Below are positions 36,952 through 49,362 of a stretch of 64,000 bases of DNA, in pieces. The position numbers and the translations under genes are program-made. The notes below the pieces were generated by a model that was given only the letters and a program-made list of their open reading frames with translations, searched no databases and was not told the origin of the DNA. Numbering within the stretch: position 1 is the first letter of the stretch; the number at the start of each line of letters is the position of its first letter. Source of the DNA: Malania oleifera (lineage: Eukaryota > Streptophyta > Magnoliopsida > Santalales > Ximeniaceae); NCBI RefSeq assembly GCF_029873635.1, contig NC_080423.1, forward strand, positions 96,991,025 to 97,055,024. The letters run 5' to 3'.

Positions 36952-39900
36952 TCAAACTGAGAACATGTCAAATTTCTCAAAAACTGTCCTATAGATATGT
37001 CTTTGTATGGCACTAATTAAATCTATAGGAGGAATAACATGATTATCGAATTTTTTCCTATTCCTAGATTGCCAAATAATATACACAGAAGTAGCCAAGC
37101 CAATTTTCTTCCTAGCAGAGCGAACTCCATTGCCTTTTGCTTCTTTATGTAACCATTTCACCGCTGCCTTGATTGAAGTCATGACCCTTTTAATTCCCAT
37201 TCACTTCCTTATGCAACCCCACACTTCAGCCGAGTATTTGTAGCTGAAGAAAAGGTGATCAAGAGTCTCCATATCACTATTACAGAAGGTACATCTTACG
37301 TCAATCTCAACTCCTTTTAACTTGTCACAAGTTGGAAGCTTTCCCTTCCAACCCAACAACAAGCAGAAAGCATACTTCGGAGTAGTTCCATTATACCATA
37401 TAGACTTTGTCCAAGACATGACTTGGCACTTCTCCCTCCAAAAGTCATAGAGTGTATGCGAACCTCTTCCCATTCTTTCCATAGTTTCTATGGCAGCAGC
37501 CACACTCCTAGAATTGAGTACTAGCTGGTCCTTGATTTCAACCAAGTTTTTGAATAGGGGGGAGTCATCTTTTTTAGCTATAGCATAGCAGATTTCGGCC
37601 TCCTTCAAGTAGAATTGATGGATCCATTTCGTCCATAAACAATCCTTCTTTGCTTGAATATTCCACAACACTTTGGACAACAAAGCTCTGTTCCATGTCT
37701 TGAGGTCAACCACACCCAAGCCACCTTCTTGTTTTGGTTTGCATATTTCCCTCCAAGCAACCAAGGCCCTCCTTCTACCACCCCATAGGAATACATGGCA
37801 TAGCTTGATTACTTGGTTTAGAACATTCCCTGGAATTGGAAAAATAGCAAGCCAAAAGCATTCTATCCCTTGGATGATTGAATTAATTATTTCTAATCTA
37901 CCAGCATACGTTAGAGTATGCCCAGGCCACCCTTTAAACAACCTAACAATTCTATCAATCAAAGGCCTATAGTGGGCGGCATTCAGTTTAGAAGACAACA
38001 GAGGGACTCCTAGGTATCTGAAAGGAAATTCACCCTCTTTGAATCCAGTTTGATTCAAGATAACCTCCAAATCTCGTGGTTTCATGCCAGCCTGATACAG
38101 GTTTGATTTCAAGCTGTTTGCAGAGAGGCCAGAGCACAGAGAGAATTCCTTCAAGCACTCCATTAGGTAGCCAACTGAAACTGCATCTCCCCTAGAGAAC
38201 AGCATGAGATCATCTGCAAAGGCCAAGTGTGTTATCTTCAGTTCGTCACATTTGGGTTGAAATTTAAACTTAGCTTTACCCTCCAATGATTTGAGTAGCC
38301 TTGACAAATACTCCACACAGATAACAAATAGCAAGGGAGACAAAGGATCACCCTGCCTAAGCCACTTCCTCCCCTTGAAAAATCCATTGAGCCTTCCATT
38401 CAGTGATACAGAGAAGGAAGTCGTCGAGACACACTCCATGATCCAAGAGATCATTTGATCAGGGAAATTTAAATTCACCAACATATCCTTCAGGAAGGCC
38501 CATGAAACAGAGTCATAAGCCTTTTTCAAATCAATTTTTAGTAGGCATCGAGGGGAAATTCTTTTCCTTTTGTACCCTCTTATCAGTTCTTGCACCAGGT
38601 ATATATTTTCCACCATATTTCTCCCTTTGACAAGTGCCGCTTGGGCTGGGTTTATCTGGTCTTCCAAGCATGGTTTAATTCTACCAGAGATCAATTTAGC
38701 AATGACTTTATACAAAACATTGCAGCAGGATATTGGACAATAATCACTTACTGTACAGGCATGACTAGTCTTAGGAATTAAAACAACAGTAGTATGATTT
38801 ATCTGTTTAAAGATTTTGCCACTCTGAAAGAACTCCTTTACTGCTAGACAGAATTCATGGCCAATGGTATTCCAAGTCTTCTTATAGAAACCTGCAGAGT
38901 AACCATCAGGGCCTGGAGCTTTATCATTCCCAATACTGAACAAAGCCTCTTTTATCTCCTCTTTTGATATAGGTCTTAACATGTCATTTCTTCTTGATTC
39001 ATTCAACATAGCTCCCCTATTTACTAACTGGGGATTTAGCTTTGAACACCTCTCCTCAATACCCAGAAGCTGAGAATAAAATGTCACAAACTCGAATGCC
39101 ATCTAATCATATGACTTTGTAAGTTCACCATTTTGGTTCATAACAGAAGAAATATGATTTCTGCATTTGTTCCTTCGCAGGAGAGCATGGAAGAAAGAAG
39201 AGTTCCTATTACTGCACCTCAGGAACTTACACTTAGCTACTTGAGATAAGAACATCCTGTTAGCATTTTCCAATCTTACTGCTACACCTTTCTTATACTG
39301 CATCTCCTTTTGTAATTGGAGGCAAGCAGGGTCATCATGTAACTTACTCTGAATTTCCAGGAGTTCATTACTTGCCATCTCAGCTCGTACCGAGATATGG
39401 GAGAAGTGGCAAGCATTCATGGATCTCTAGGGCTTCTTCAAAGCTTGTAGTTTCCTAACCAAATAGTACTGTCTGCACCCATCATAGCATTCCTGCCAAA
39501 CTTCTCTAACTCTCTCCTGGAACTCAGGGTGGGTTGCCCACATATTAAAGAACTTGAAAGGAAGTCTCCCCAAATCCAATTCAGTAGACAAGGACACTAG
39601 AGAGACTGAGTGATTAGACAGACTACCAGGAAACTGGTAGTGAACCTGAGAATTCCAGCCATTCAAATACCAAGCCTGATTAACCATAACTCTGTCAAGC
39701 TTACACCACACTCTCCCATTATACCAGGTAAGAAAACAACCTGAAGATTTCAAGTTAGTCAAGCCAGCCACATTGAAATAGTCACTAATGTCTTTCACTT
39801 CGTAAACTGATACCAATACCCCATTTCTTTTCTCCTCATTATTCAAAACACAATTAAAATCACCTAACAACATCCAAGGCCCAGTAAAGGCACAGCCAGT

Positions 39901-40278
39901 TTGGGAAATGTCCATCCATAGTGATCTTCTAGCCCCTATAGTATTAAATCCATAGATGAAACTCATAAGGCATTCATTCGAAGTTACCTAGCATTTAACC
40001 AAGCAGTGTATGGCTTGCTCACTTTTATGACATACTTGCATCTTCACCTTCTGGGAGTTCCAGATAATTAGGATTCTTCCAGCCCTATATAACTCAAAAT
40101 TATTCACTTGTTCCTACCCCCTGAATTTCCTGCTCATTATTTTTTCCAATTTTTCCATAGATAGTTTTGTTTCCAAAATCCCCATAATATCCAATTTATT
40201 TTTCCTAATGAGATCCTTGATCCCTTTTTGTTTTAGGGGCATATTAAGGCCCCTAATATTTCAAGCAGCTATCTTCAT
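36952..40278 (-). pseudogene. LINE ORF2: endonuclease and reverse transcriptase
   Basis: One continuous frame of about 1109 codons from ATG at 40278, with no frameshift but six in-frame stops (about 40263, 40118, 39991, 39427, 39103 and 37201). All are TAG or TGA. The N-terminal endonuclease shows ILETKLS and LLGDFNCVLNN, but the catalytic SDH motif reads SNH. The reverse transcriptase (in the open stretch 37201-39102, 633 codons) has NDKAPGPDGYSAGFYK, LVKGRNMVENI, LRQGDPLSPLLF and the catalytic FADDLMLFSRGD. A Cys/His zf-RVT end follows (CTFCNSDMETLDHLFF). The protein would nick target DNA and prime cDNA synthesis there. It is inactive here. Confidence 0.9.
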
Positions 40279-40302
40279 TATGCATTTTGGGGGCTAGGCC
40301 CC

Positions 40303-41897
40303 ATGGTTCGAAATCGCGGTAGCGGGTAACGTCGCGTAACGGTCGTGGGTGTCGCGGGACGCGGGAGACGTGGGTGTTACGTAACAGGAAGTGGGCGTAA
40401 CAGTTGTGAATTTTTTTCACGCATGCACAACCATGCCAAAATCGAAAAATAAGCATGAAATCCATAAATGCATGATTTTTAATGAATTTTGACAACCTTC
40501 ATTCAACCTAAAAATGCTTTTTAATAGGCATTATGATTTTTATATTAATTTTAGTGCGCTGCTTACAAAAAAAGGCATATTTTTTTTTAAAGTTTGCATT
40601 AGTTTAATGGGTAAAAAAGATATAGAAATGTAATTAAAATGAAGAATCAATTGATTAAAGACATAAAGTTACTTAAAATGAGTCAATAGACCCAATAATT
40701 TATATTACAATACAATAATTTATGTTACAATTTACAATTTAAAAAAATAAATATGGAATTCTGAATCTTACAATTTAATTATTTAAATGGTAGTGTGCTT
40801 GAGTCACTTGAGACTTGACTAATTGTGTAGAAATTAGGATTTATTATAAATTTTAGATCTAATATTAAATTATTAATAGTTAAGGTATTTAAAAAAATAA
40901 TTATGTAGAATATTAATTAATAATTTTTTACTAAATCTGTACTCTAACTCTCTATCTTTATAAATTTTATGTTTTAATAATTTTATACTAATTTTTTTAT
41001 TTTAGTTAATAAATTCTACTTATATAATCATTTATAAATTTGCATACTAATTAAATAATAAATATAAACTGAAATTATAAAATAAACTAAATTATTAGTT
41101 TAGAATAAATTGGTAATTTACAATTACATTAACCAATGAAGTAGAAGAACTGAAGAAACATGCCCACTCCCGAGTCCCGAGTCCCCATCGAAGCTGTGAG
41201 AGAGCTGCAACCTGCAAGCCCCCAAAATTTGAGGGAATCGAAGGCTTCAAAACTTATTTTTGGAGCTGCGACTGCGAGCCTGCGAATGGAGGCAACCTGC
41301 AGAGCACAGCTCCTTCAAGCGACAAATTGAAGATTGGAAGCTGATTTTTGGGTTCTTACATTGGACAAAGGAGACGAACTGACGAAGAGGGAAAAATCGA
41401 AACACCTTCAAGGGAAAAATCAAACACATTCAAGACGAATTGCCAGTCAGTTGACCTGCGATGGCTGCGAACTGCGAAGAACATCTTCAAGGCAAAAATC
41501 GAAGCTAATTTTGGGGATTTTGAAGCTTCAGATCCGTAGATTGAAGCTGTACGAAAGAGATGAAGAGTGAAAGAGGGAACAACACAACAAATTGAAGCTT
41601 CAAAGTTGCTTTCGTTTCTTTGGAGGCTTCAAATGAGGAGATCTAAGCTAGATGATGGAGAGAGACACACAAAAGGTACGCAGTAGTGTAAGGGGCTGTC
41701 GGCTGTAATGTGTTGTAATGGACGTTACGGGTTGTAACGTTAGTCTAATGGCCGTTATGGGCCGTTACAGTTTTGTAACGGCCGTTATGCACGTGAATTT
41801 TCTGCTCCGTTAATGCGGGCTGTAACGGAATCGGAGAGATGATTTTCCGTTACATAACGGCCGTTACGCTACGTAACGGCCGTTATTTAATACCATG
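40303..41897. mobile_element. Non-autonomous TIR transposon inserted in the LINE
   Basis: Starts ATGGTTCGAAATCGCGG and ends, on the opposite strand, ATGGTATTAAATAACGG. It is flanked by CTAGGCCCC (40294-40302) and CCAGGCCCC (41898-41906), a duplication matching at 8 of 9 positions. Both ends carry many TAACG/CGTTA motifs, including AACGGCCGTTA palindromes near 41865-41885. The centre (41150-41690) has repeated AAAAATCGAA and GCGAACTGCGAA segments and no transposase. The 8-9-bp duplication suggests a MULE or hAT type; I cannot decide between them. Confidence 0.75.
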
Positions 41898-41906
41898 CCA
41901 GGCCCC

Positions 41907-43749
41907 CTTTTTTTGTTTGTTGAATTGGACCACTACCCCTCTTTCCAATTTTTTTGTTCTTGACAGCGGTATTTCCTTCATTTTTGGCTCTATAAGTTTG
42001 ACTTGAACAACCAACTTTGGTACCTCCACTAGCCTTTGCGGCACATTCCTCTTGCTAGGGCATAATCCGACATGGATCAGGATGGCATTTCACAACATTG
42101 CCACAAGTCCCAATATCAAAATCCCTTTGAGAATCAACAGGAGTATCACCAGCTCCACCACCCTGTAGCCTAGCATTTCCAGAATTTTCAAGGACCAAGG
42201 CATCAAGGCCTTCATTAAGGATCCCCCCCAAAGTAGCATTACAAGCCACCTCAATCCTCTCCATTATCAGAGAAGGTTGAGTACTCACATAGTCAACCTC
42301 AGGGAATAAATCACACTCCCGACTCATCTTTCTACAACCCATCTGGTCTAGCATAGCTCCACAGATGGGATCAGCTAGTGTGTTAGCCACATACACAGAG
42401 TACCCCACCTTTTCTTTTCCTTTATCTCCCTTAACCTGTTTCTCATTCAGATTATTAACATTCTGGCATCCATCCTCTGGCATGTTGCTTTCAATTTCCT
42501 TTGGCTTTGCAGCATCTACATACCTTTTCTTAATTCCACAAAAGTCAGCAGTGTGCCCAACATACTTGCAGTGAGTACAGAACCTGGGAAGGTTCTCATA
42601 TACAACTTCTTGCACCATTTCCTCATCATCAGGGAGGAATACTTTAACTGAGTATTTGATCTTCTTCGCAACATCCATCTCCACAAGCACTCTGGCATAA
42701 GAGATTCTAGCTTGCATCATAGTAAGCTTATCAGCACATATTGGCTTACCCAGCTCAGAGCAAATCCTGCCCAAGGCCAACAGATTCCACATCTCGATTG
42801 GAAGGTTCCTTAACTGAACCCAAACAAGTAAAGTGGTCCTATGCTCAGAACCAAATTGGAACATCTTAGGCATCTCTTTTCATATATAATGTTCTACCCT
42901 GAATCACATAAGGTGCCTGCTGCAGAATCTCTTCCAACTCTTCTTCCTTCTGAAACTTGAATACTACCCACCCATCCGCATGTTTAATATAGTTAACCCT
43001 GATCTTCCACAAATTGACCAAGGTACTCAAAGTATCTCTACCAGGGAGTTTCCCAGCAAAGTAGCCCACAAGACACTTCTGGTATGAATCTTCCGGCCGA
43101 GATAAATTAGATAACCTCAGTTTTGCTCCACTACCATCAGACTAAAACGCAGGAATGGCAGTACAGCAACTAGGGTTCCTGTTATTCGCAAATAGCTCAG
43201 ACCAGGGGACCCTTTTGTTGTTCCTGACTATTGTTCTATCTTCATTCACCTTCTTTCCAATATTATTATCCTTCAAACCATCATCTTGGTCAGCCTGGAC
43301 ATTCGATTCCACACTGACAGAATCCTCCACCACCCTATCTCCCCACAACTGGTTCTTACTGCTTCCATTTTCATTCATGCATCTCTCCAGGACTCCTCAC
43401 TTCCCACAAGTCCAAGTGATTCCATTATCTTTTCATTCAAAACCATCGGGGTGGCCTGAATCTGTTCCGCAGTCATTTCAGACTTCCTAAAGTATTCCAA
43501 AGGGCTAGCATGATCATCTCTCTTGTTCTGTAGGCTATCATACAGTGTTGTGGGTGGCAAAGGTTTGCGCGACTCCAAAAACCTTTTCTCTGCTTCTTCC
43601 TCTAGTCTCTCATATTCTGCAATAATTTCAGAGTCCTTTTTTTTGGCCCACTGCCCTCTCCTGCCCCCTTTAGCAACAATAAACCTAAGAGCATTTTCAA
43701 TCACTTGCTTTCTACCTTCTTTGCTTTCCATTGCAACCTTAACCCACAC
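41907..43749 (-). pseudogene. LINE ORF1: nucleic-acid-binding protein
   Basis: Several frames make up an ORF1 protein. First comes an acidic, coiled N-part (43749-43375, ERLEEEAEKRFLESRKPLP), then a linker (43378-43142), a DUF4283-like domain (43069-42866 and 42873 onwards, with GYFAGKLPGRDTL and LVWVQLRNLPIEMW), then a CCHC knuckle CTHCKYVGHTADFC (about 42590-42545) and a long tail to 42055. Frameshifts near 43377 and 42870 and a stop at 43142 break it. ORF1 would bind LINE RNA. The last part is separated from ORF2 by the inserted TIR element. Confidence 0.85.
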
Positions 43750-44028
43750 CAGCCATCGGCCAGGGAGGGCTCAAATTCAAAATCACATCAGGCGGGAAAC
43801 CCAAAAATTTGAATCACCGCACTCCAAACTTTTCCACACATGATCCAACAGGGAGAATACGCTTCCAACAACCCTCGGATGGATTACACACAGGATTCCT
43901 TTCCAGTTTCAACCAAAACACACGATCAGACCAAGCATCCGTAGGAAAGCACCTTCCAAGAGAGAAGGGAGAGTATCTCTCTCTAACTTTCCTTTATGCA
44001 TGCTTTGGGTCAACTTTCTTAATTTATA

Positions 44029-44149
44029 GGGTGTGTTTGGCATTGGTTATTTCGAATTAAGAGAATATTGTCTAAAAGTAATTGTAAAATATTTATATTA
44101 TACCAAACACTATAATATAATCTTCACATGATCAAAAACCAAACGCCCC
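44029..44149. mobile_element. Possible small MITE
   Basis: GGGTGTGTTTGG at one end and CCAAACGCCCC at the other form an imperfect inverted repeat about 120 bp apart. The interior is AT-rich. No clear target duplication was found, so this is tentative. Confidence 0.35.
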
Positions 44150-45185
44150 AACAGTTTTGCTTGTCAGTCAATATTTATTATTTGAAGATTGCAAAAAAAA
44201 TAATAATTAAATAATCTCAATTAGTGGCATGCTCAACCTTATTTGTGCATTTTTTGTGCTATTTTCCTGAACATATAAGATGCACATACATTAAACAAGT
44301 CAATACAAAATTCTCATTCTACATCATGACTTGAGTTTTGAATTTATGAAGTTCAAACGAAAAGGATGAACCACCCCTTAATTTTCATCATAGGAAAAGA
44401 GGGAAAGTGATTAATTTTACACTCGAAAACATTTTGACATTATATGAATTCAACAAGATTCACTACAAGATTTTTTCTAAACAGAGCACAAGGATGCTAC
44501 GGATGGTGTCTGGCGTGTAGCTAGAAAACACATTAGGGGGGAGCACAATGCGTGTGGCAACCCCTTGAACTTACCAACCTCCTCCACCGAAGACGAAACA
44601 ACCTTCACTTGTACTGCGTTTTCCCCTTCACTCTAGAAATTCAATGCCAACAGTTTCCCAAACACTTTTATAATGTAGTTGTCAAGCTATGGTTCGCGAA
44701 TTTTGCTTCAGTACAAATTGCCAGACATTTCAACAATTAAAACTTGAAGGGTCAAAATTTTTGTTTATGAGAAAGATGGGGAAGGAAAAACAAGGCCAAG
44801 CGATCATGGCTGCACCTGCAAACCTCAAGAGGACAACCCTACCCAAACTTGCAGAGCAATTGAGTACGTACACGCCAATGTAGGCGATTATTAGCATATT
44901 AACAACCACACACATCCAGAGTGCAGAGTTCACATCCAAGTGCAGTTCTCTCCTAACAGATTGATTAACTTAAGCATCAAAGAGATCCCTAACCTCTAGG
45001 AGCGTAGTTCCTTGTTATGGATCTTGAAGGTGATGACGAGTCTTCATCAACCTTTCATACTATCAATCTCTGAAAGGATGATCCATTTCCAACATCAACA
45101 AATTCTATAACTAGAAACTGTCATATTTAAATTTTAGATGGTCCATAATAAATTGGATAGCCGATAATGGAGATGGTGCCAGCAT
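44150..45185. other. Intergenic DNA with an unexplained small ORF
   Basis: No recognised gene. On the minus strand 44730-44939 encodes 69 residues with two hydrophobic segments (about residues 7-26, ALWMCVVVNMLIIAYIGVYV, and 36-58). The composition looks protein-like but I do not recognise a family. No TATA, codon or homology support is available, so it is not called as a gene. Confidence 0.3.
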
Positions 45186-45655
45186 TGATGAGCTATAATG
45201 GAGACGGTGCCAGTATTGTTGAGTTGTAGAGATGGTGTCAGCATTATTGAGCTATAGAGACGGTGCCAATATTGTTGAGTTGTAGAGTGCCAGCATTGTT
45301 GAGCTGTAGTGACGGTGCCAGCCACTTCTACCAACCTTAGCTCATATTCATTGAATCTCATTACCACCTACCATTCCTATCCATCTCCATCCATGACTAT
45401 ATATATATATATGGATATGTGTGTGTGAAATATATGAGTGTAATTTAATTGAAGGTGAGAGAGAGTTGAGTTGAGTGGAGTGCAGTTGCCTCCTCCTTCT
45501 CCTTGTATTTTCTCCCAGTTTTAGTGAAGATTGGTGTGCTCTGTAAACATAGGCCAATTTGGGCAGAACCACGTTAAATCTAGGTGTTCATTTCTTGCAT
45601 TTCTTGCTTGTTTATTTATATTTGTGGTGTGATTGTTGCTCCTCGATCCCTAACA
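45186..45655 (+). repeat. 5' LTR of element E
   Basis: Matches 50349-50828 and ends CCCTAACA. The start is approximate because the LTR edge lies in a tandem array of about 30-bp units (GAGACGGTGCCAGTATTG), with about six units here against four in the 3' LTR. The TATA-like CTATATATATATATATGG is at about 45398-45414. Confidence 0.8.
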
Positions 45656-45675
45656 ATTGGTATCAGAACTAGATC
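45656..45675 (+). promoter_or_regulatory. Primer-binding site of element E
   Basis: TTGGTATCAGAACTAG directly follows the LTR. It is complementary to initiator Met tRNA with one mismatch. Confidence 0.8.
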
Positions 45676-46343
45676 GGAGCAAAATTGCCACTGCCCAGGA
45701 ATTCAAGTAGCTCAAAATCAAGTTTTGAACACACCAGGGTGTTCCTCTCGATGAGATGAAGTCAATAGAGCAAATCGGAGCTCGAACGGAGGCTCCACGA
45801 GTCCACACGCACCCACACGCGCTTCAAGTAGTCTGTCATCGTTGCAACACACCTTCATGCGCCGCCAGGTCACCGACATGTGACCTTATGCGCCAACCAG
45901 CCCATGACGTGTACCTCATACGCTTGCTGCAACTTCAAGAAGAAGTTGACGTCAGCGTGTCGCATCAGTAGCCCTGTCAGCTGCCACCTCACCGCGCTGT
46001 CAGTAGCCGCCAATCCACGTTAGTGCCACATGTCATCCCAGTCAGCATCCACGTTAGCTGCCACGTCATCAGCTAGGACCCACTTTGCCAAGTCTACAAA
46101 TGGCGTCAATGACGTTAATGAAATATTCCGTTAAAAAGTGGATATTCTATTAAGTTTAACGGAGGATTGACCTTTTGACCAAAAAGATAGACCAGGCTTT
46201 TCAGAGCCATTTCAGGTCTGTGTTTTGAATGAGTCGAACCATTCTCAAGGTTTTCGGCTGTTCTGGATCCAACTTGTCCGTTTGAGATGATTCCATCTCT
46301 AGATAGGCAAATCGAGATGTCGAACAAAAAGAGCTAAAAGGTC

Positions 46344-47046
46344 GTGATGTTTGACGGCACCAATTTTGGTTTTTGGAAGATGCAAATTGAGGACTACTTG
46401 TTTGGTAAGGAGTTGCACTTACCACTGAAGGGAAAGCCAGAATCCATGAAGGAGGACAAGTGGGAGTTGCTTGACCGGAAGGCTCTTAGAGCTGTCAGGA
46501 TAACGCTGGCAAAGTCTGTTGCCTTCAACATCAAGCACATGACAACCACCAATTCACTTATGGATGTGCTTTCCAACATATACGAGCAGCCATCAGCCGC
46601 CAATAAGGTACATTTAATAAAAAAAAATGTTCACCATGCACATGCCTGTTGGTGAAAGTTTTAGTAAACATCTGAACAATTTCAATGAGCTATCAGATCA
46701 ACTCGCCTCAGTTGAAATCACGTTTGACAGTGAAATTCATGTCTTGTTGATTCTCAGTCAGTTGCCTGAGAGTTGGAAAGGTATCGTTACTCCGATCAGT
46801 AGCTTAGCAGGAAAATCAAAATTGAAGTATGACGAATTCATCAATATGATTTTGACGGAAGAGATTAGGATGCAGTCAAACAATGCTTCCACTTCAAGTT
46901 CAACCTTGAATGTGGAAAGTCGAGTGAAAGATTCATGGAAAGGAAGCAAGCATGAGCGATCAAACAATCGCGGAAGATCTAGGACTAGACGGTCCAGATC
47001 TAGAAATTCCAAAGGTTCTCAGGGCACAAAGAATATTGAGTGCTAA
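46344..47046 (+). pseudogene. Element E gag, frameshifted
   Basis: 46344-46655 opens with FDGTNFGFWKMQIEDYLFGK and continues after a frameshift in an A-run (about 46618-46627) into 46627-47046, with ESFSKHLNNFNELSDQLASV and LTEEIRMQS. This is the copia gag capsid. The frame ends in a TAA inside the zinc knuckle: the first Cys is followed by a stop and a Cys has become Tyr (NYGKIEHYKNQC). Particle assembly and RNA binding would both fail. Confidence 0.85.
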
Positions 47047-47632
47047 AACTATGGGAAGATCGAGCATTACAAAAATCAGTGTAAAGGTCCAAGGAAAGAA
47101 CTCTTTGGAGAGCAAGAAGGAGTCTTGGGTCTTAAACTCTGGAGCCTCATTTCACGCCACTTGCAGCAGAGATTGCGTAGAGGAGTATACACTAGGTGAC
47201 TATGGTAAGGTATATATTGGCAATGATCAACCTTGCAATATAGTCGGCAAAGGAATTGTGAAGATCAAGATGAAAGGGTTCGTATGGAAGCTGAATGGTG
47301 TCAGATATATTCCAGACCTGAGAAAAAACTTGATCTTAGTTGGACAACTGGTAGATGAGGGTTACACCACAAAATTAATTGGCGATGAATGGAAGATTTC
47401 AAAGGGTGCACTGATGATTACACAAGGTAAGAAAAGTGGAACACTTTATGTGTCCTCCAATGTTTGCATGTCTATTTTAGTTGCTACAGGAAATGACGAT
47501 AGGAACATTTGGCACCAACGACTCAGTCACATGAACGAGAAGGGACTCAGGGTGATGCACTCAAAGGAAAAATCGAGTGATCTACGGTTAATGGAGATTG
47601 ACATGTGCAAGGATTGCATACTCAGAAAATAG
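47047..47632 (+). pseudogene. Element E protease and pre-integrase domain
   Basis: The aspartic protease reads SWVLNSGASFHAT, where copia proteases have Asp-Ser-Gly. The catalytic Asp is Asn (AAC). Downstream NGVRYIPDLRKNLI and the GAG-pre-integrase motif WHQRLSHMNEKGL are intact. The frame ends in TAG at 47630 (after CILRK). A protease with Asn at this position is not expected to cleave the polyprotein. Confidence 0.87.
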
Positions 47633-48345
47633 AAGAGGGTCGGTTTCCAGACATACTCCCACACCCCAAAGAAGTAGAGACTTGAACTAGTCCATTCAGA
47701 CGTATAATGACTGACGACCGTCTCATCCATAGGCGAAAGGAATTACTTTGTGATATTTATTGACGATCATTCTCAGAAAGTATGAGTGTACTTTCTAAAA
47801 TATAAATCAAATGTCTTTGATGCTTTCAAGATATGAAAAGCAATGGTCGAAAATGAAACTAGTTTAAAAATCAAGTAGCTGAGAACCAACAACGGTAGTG
47901 AGTATGATGACACCAGGTTCAAGAAATTCTGTTATAAACATGGTATCAAGATGGAAAGAACTGTGCCAGTTACGCTCTTGCACAACGGTGTAGTTGAGTG
48001 GATGAACCAATCGTTGACCGAAAGAGTTAGAAGCATGCGTATGCAGTTAGACCTACCAAAGCAGTTCTGGGCAGAGGCAGTCAACACAGCAACATACTTG
48101 ATCAATAGGAGTCCATTAGTACCATTGGACCTCAGACTACCAGAAGAAGTATGGAGTGGAAAAGAGGTGAGACTTTCACGTTTGATAGTTTTTTGTTGTG
48201 TTGCATATGTGCATATTAGTGATCATATCAGAAAAAACTTGATCCAAAGTTTCAGAAATGTACCTTCGTTGGCTACGGTGAAGATGAGTATGGGTATCAC
48301 ATTTGGAACGATGAAAACAAGAAGGCAATTGGAAGTAGAGACGTG
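47633..48345 (+). pseudogene. Element E integrase, broken
   Basis: FVIFIDDHSQKV (first catalytic Asp present), then NNGSEYDD where the second catalytic Asp of the DDE triad has become Asn, and then VNTATYLINRSPLVPLDLRL. Many stops occur before 47951, after which a 131-codon frame remains. Copia integrases insert the cDNA. Confidence 0.83.
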
Positions 48346-49362
48346 ATCTTCAATGCAAAAGTGATGTACAAGAATAGACACACAATAGAACCCATAGAAC
48401 CACTTCATAATGAAATAACCTATGTAGACTTGGATGATGTCCTAGAAGGTGTCAAGACACAACTGCAAAATGCCGAGAGAGGTAAACACACAACAGGACC
48501 CATTGAACCAGTTCATAATGAAACAACTTATGTAGATTTGGATGATGTCCTAGAAGGTGTCGAAATACAACAGCAAAACGCCGAGAATCCTCAGGCAGAG
48601 GAACCTGTGGAGCAGATCGTCGCACCACTGCCTCCTCTAGCTCCAGAGTTTAGGAGATCTTCTCGGCCCCATGTACTAAATAAAAGGTATATGAGTTATT
48701 TACTTCTTACAGATGGAGGAGAGTCCGAATGCTATGATGAAACATGTCAGGTAGGAGATTCGGGTAAGTGGGAGCTTGCAATGAAGGACAAGATGAAGTC
48801 CCTCACTTTCAACAATATGTGGGAACTAGCTAAATTGCTCAAATGTAAGAAGACTCTTCACAAGAAGTGGGTGTATAGGATCAAAGAGGAGCATGATGGC
48901 TTTAGGAGGTACAAGGCCCAGTTGGTAGTCAAAGGCTTCGAGAAGAAGGAAGGAATCGACTATATCGACATCTTTGCACCAATTGTGAAGGTAACAACCA
49001 TCAGATCAGTCTTGAACATTGTTGCCTTGGAGGGCCTATATCTCGAACAATTGGATGTGAAGACGAAATTTCTTTACGGTGATCTAGATGAAGAGATTTA
49101 CATGCACCAACCAGAAGGATTCTTAGTGAAAGGTAAAGAGAATCTAGTATGCAGATTGAAGAAGAGCTTGTACGGTCTCAAACAAACTCTCAGGCAATGG
49201 TACCGAAAATTTGACGGCTTTATGCGTAGGAAAGATTTTCAGAAGTGCAATGTTAACCACTGTTGCTACTTTAAGAGGTATCCGTCTAGCTATATCATTT
49301 TATTGCTATATGTTGATGACATACTAGTCGCATGCCCAGATGTAAAAAAGATCAGAAATTGA
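48346..49362 (+). pseudogene. Element E reverse transcriptase
   Basis: 339 open codons. A linker with an in-frame 108-bp duplication (48391 and 48499, YVDLDDVLEGV in both) is followed by the RT: WVYRIKEEHDGFRRYKAQLV, EQLDVKTKFLYGDLDEEIYM, KKSLYGLKQTLRQWYRKFD and the catalytic LLLYVDDILVA. The frame stops at 49360 just after the palm. The catalytic Asp pair is intact. Confidence 0.88.

Larger units (their letters stand above)
36731..43830 (-). mobile_element. L1-type LINE, near full length, minus strand
   Basis: The 3' end is marked by 17 T residues on the plus strand (36731-36747, the poly-A tail). ORF2 (endonuclease, reverse transcriptase, zf-RVT) lies at 36952-40278 and ORF1 at about 41907-43749. 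A TIR transposon (40303-41897) is inserted between the ORFs. The 5' edge is estimated because no target duplication was recognised. Confidence 0.85.

Noticed and set aside
44475..44485. CACTACAAGA, resembling a CACTA terminal repeat
   Set aside because: No matching inverted copy and no 3-bp duplication were found nearby, and it is far from the transposase remnant. Likely chance.
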